Shown here: positions 20,261-20,436 of the stretch, piece by piece
How the letters are laid out: the number at the start of each line of letters is the position of its first letter
How positions within the stretch are numbered: the first letter of the stretch is position 1
Origin: Thiomargarita sp.
GTDB taxonomy: Bacteria > Pseudomonadota > Gammaproteobacteria > Beggiatoales > Beggiatoaceae
Assembly (NCBI GenBank): GCA_030635005.1
Contig: DAOVZS010000015.1
Span: forward strand, 1-20,436
Reading direction: 5' to 3'
DNA: 20,436 nucleotides
The notes under the pieces: generated by a model
What the model saw: the letters and a program-made list of their open reading frames with translations, nothing else
What the model was told of the DNA's origin: nothing
Database searches by the model: none
Position numbers and translations under genes: made by a program

Positions 20261-20436
20261 TGTTACGCACTCTATTTTTAAAAAGCATATTGCACTAGGG
20301 GTGAGACATCCCAAAGTAATGATGTTCAAATAGAGAACCCCCTCATTATTAATGATAAGATTCAAAGCACGAAACCTTACCCCTGGCTATATTTATTAAG
20401 CCCCTTTGGGGCGAAGGCATAACCACAATATAAAAG
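20261..20436. other. Non-coding right edge with a GCCCC/GGGGC hairpin
   Basis: I see no gene in these 176 bases. A 5-bp GC hairpin, GCCCC-TTT-GGGGC (20400-20412), stands out in AT-rich DNA but has no T-run in either direction. A 13-base palindrome, TCATTA-T-TAATGA, lies at 20343-20355. They may be part of a repeat or of the next gene's control region, which the window cuts. Confidence 0.4.

Noticed and set aside
20400..20412. GCCCC-TTT-GGGGC hairpin as terminator of the methyltransferase unit
   Set aside because: No T-run follows on either strand and it lies 140 bases past the last gene; described only as a hairpin.
1..20436. CRISPR array, rRNA or tRNA genes, insertion sequence
   Set aside because: No regularly spaced direct repeats, no conserved rRNA or tRNA sequence and no transposase motif were recognised on either strand.

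Overview
This window looks like chromosome from a low-GC gammaproteobacterium. The iscR-iscS-iscU order, the holB-pilZ-tatD run and the NuoE/NuoF sequences all have a gammaproteobacterial character. A respiratory molybdoenzyme of the nitrite oxidoreductase / periplasmic nitrate reductase type, a nonaheme cytochrome and the AT-rich composition would suit a sulfur-oxidising Thiotrichales member such as a Beggiatoa relative. That placement is inference from memory of protein families, not a search.

Layout. Positions 1-282 hold the 3' end of an unrecognised gene. Positions 574-2746 carry a short iron-sulfur assembly cluster (iscR, iscS, iscU) without iscA, hscBA or fdx. A 384-base gap follows. 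It holds two promoter-like sequences, the first lying inside a very good match to the type 1 IscR site, and several inverted repeats. Positions 3131-8648 encode a Tat-exported, three-subunit type II DMSO-reductase-family enzyme: molybdopterin alpha, four-cluster Fe-S beta and periplasmic heme b gamma. It ends in a strong rho-independent terminator. A small AT-rich asparaginase-domain gene and then a TorD/NarJ-type maturation chaperone follow. The enzyme most resembles nitrite oxidoreductase (NXR) and its periplasm-facing relatives, but its substrate and direction cannot be read from the sequence.

On the minus strand, 13182-10105 is a housekeeping run: holB, pilZ, tatD and an M48 metalloprotease. 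Facing away from it is a secreted nonaheme cytochrome c (13286-15301) with its own terminator. nuoE and nuoF (15517-17298) follow as a separate two-gene unit closed by a 14-bp perfect hairpin.

From about 17340 to the right edge the DNA becomes AT-rich and accessory. It holds a DUF1902 antitoxin-like gene with a 14-codon remnant of a hicA-like toxin, an orphan HicB, a D12-class adenine methyltransferase, a C5-cytosine methyltransferase and a short unknown ORF. No restriction endonuclease is visible before the edge.

Working together: IscS/IscU would build the clusters (at least five) that the alpha and beta subunits need, the TorD-like protein would hold alpha for cofactor loading before Tat export, and the multiheme cytochrome could be a periplasmic electron partner. 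The IscR-like site in front of the molybdoenzyme suggests that its expression may be tied to Fe-S status. This regulatory link is the most interesting signal I see here.
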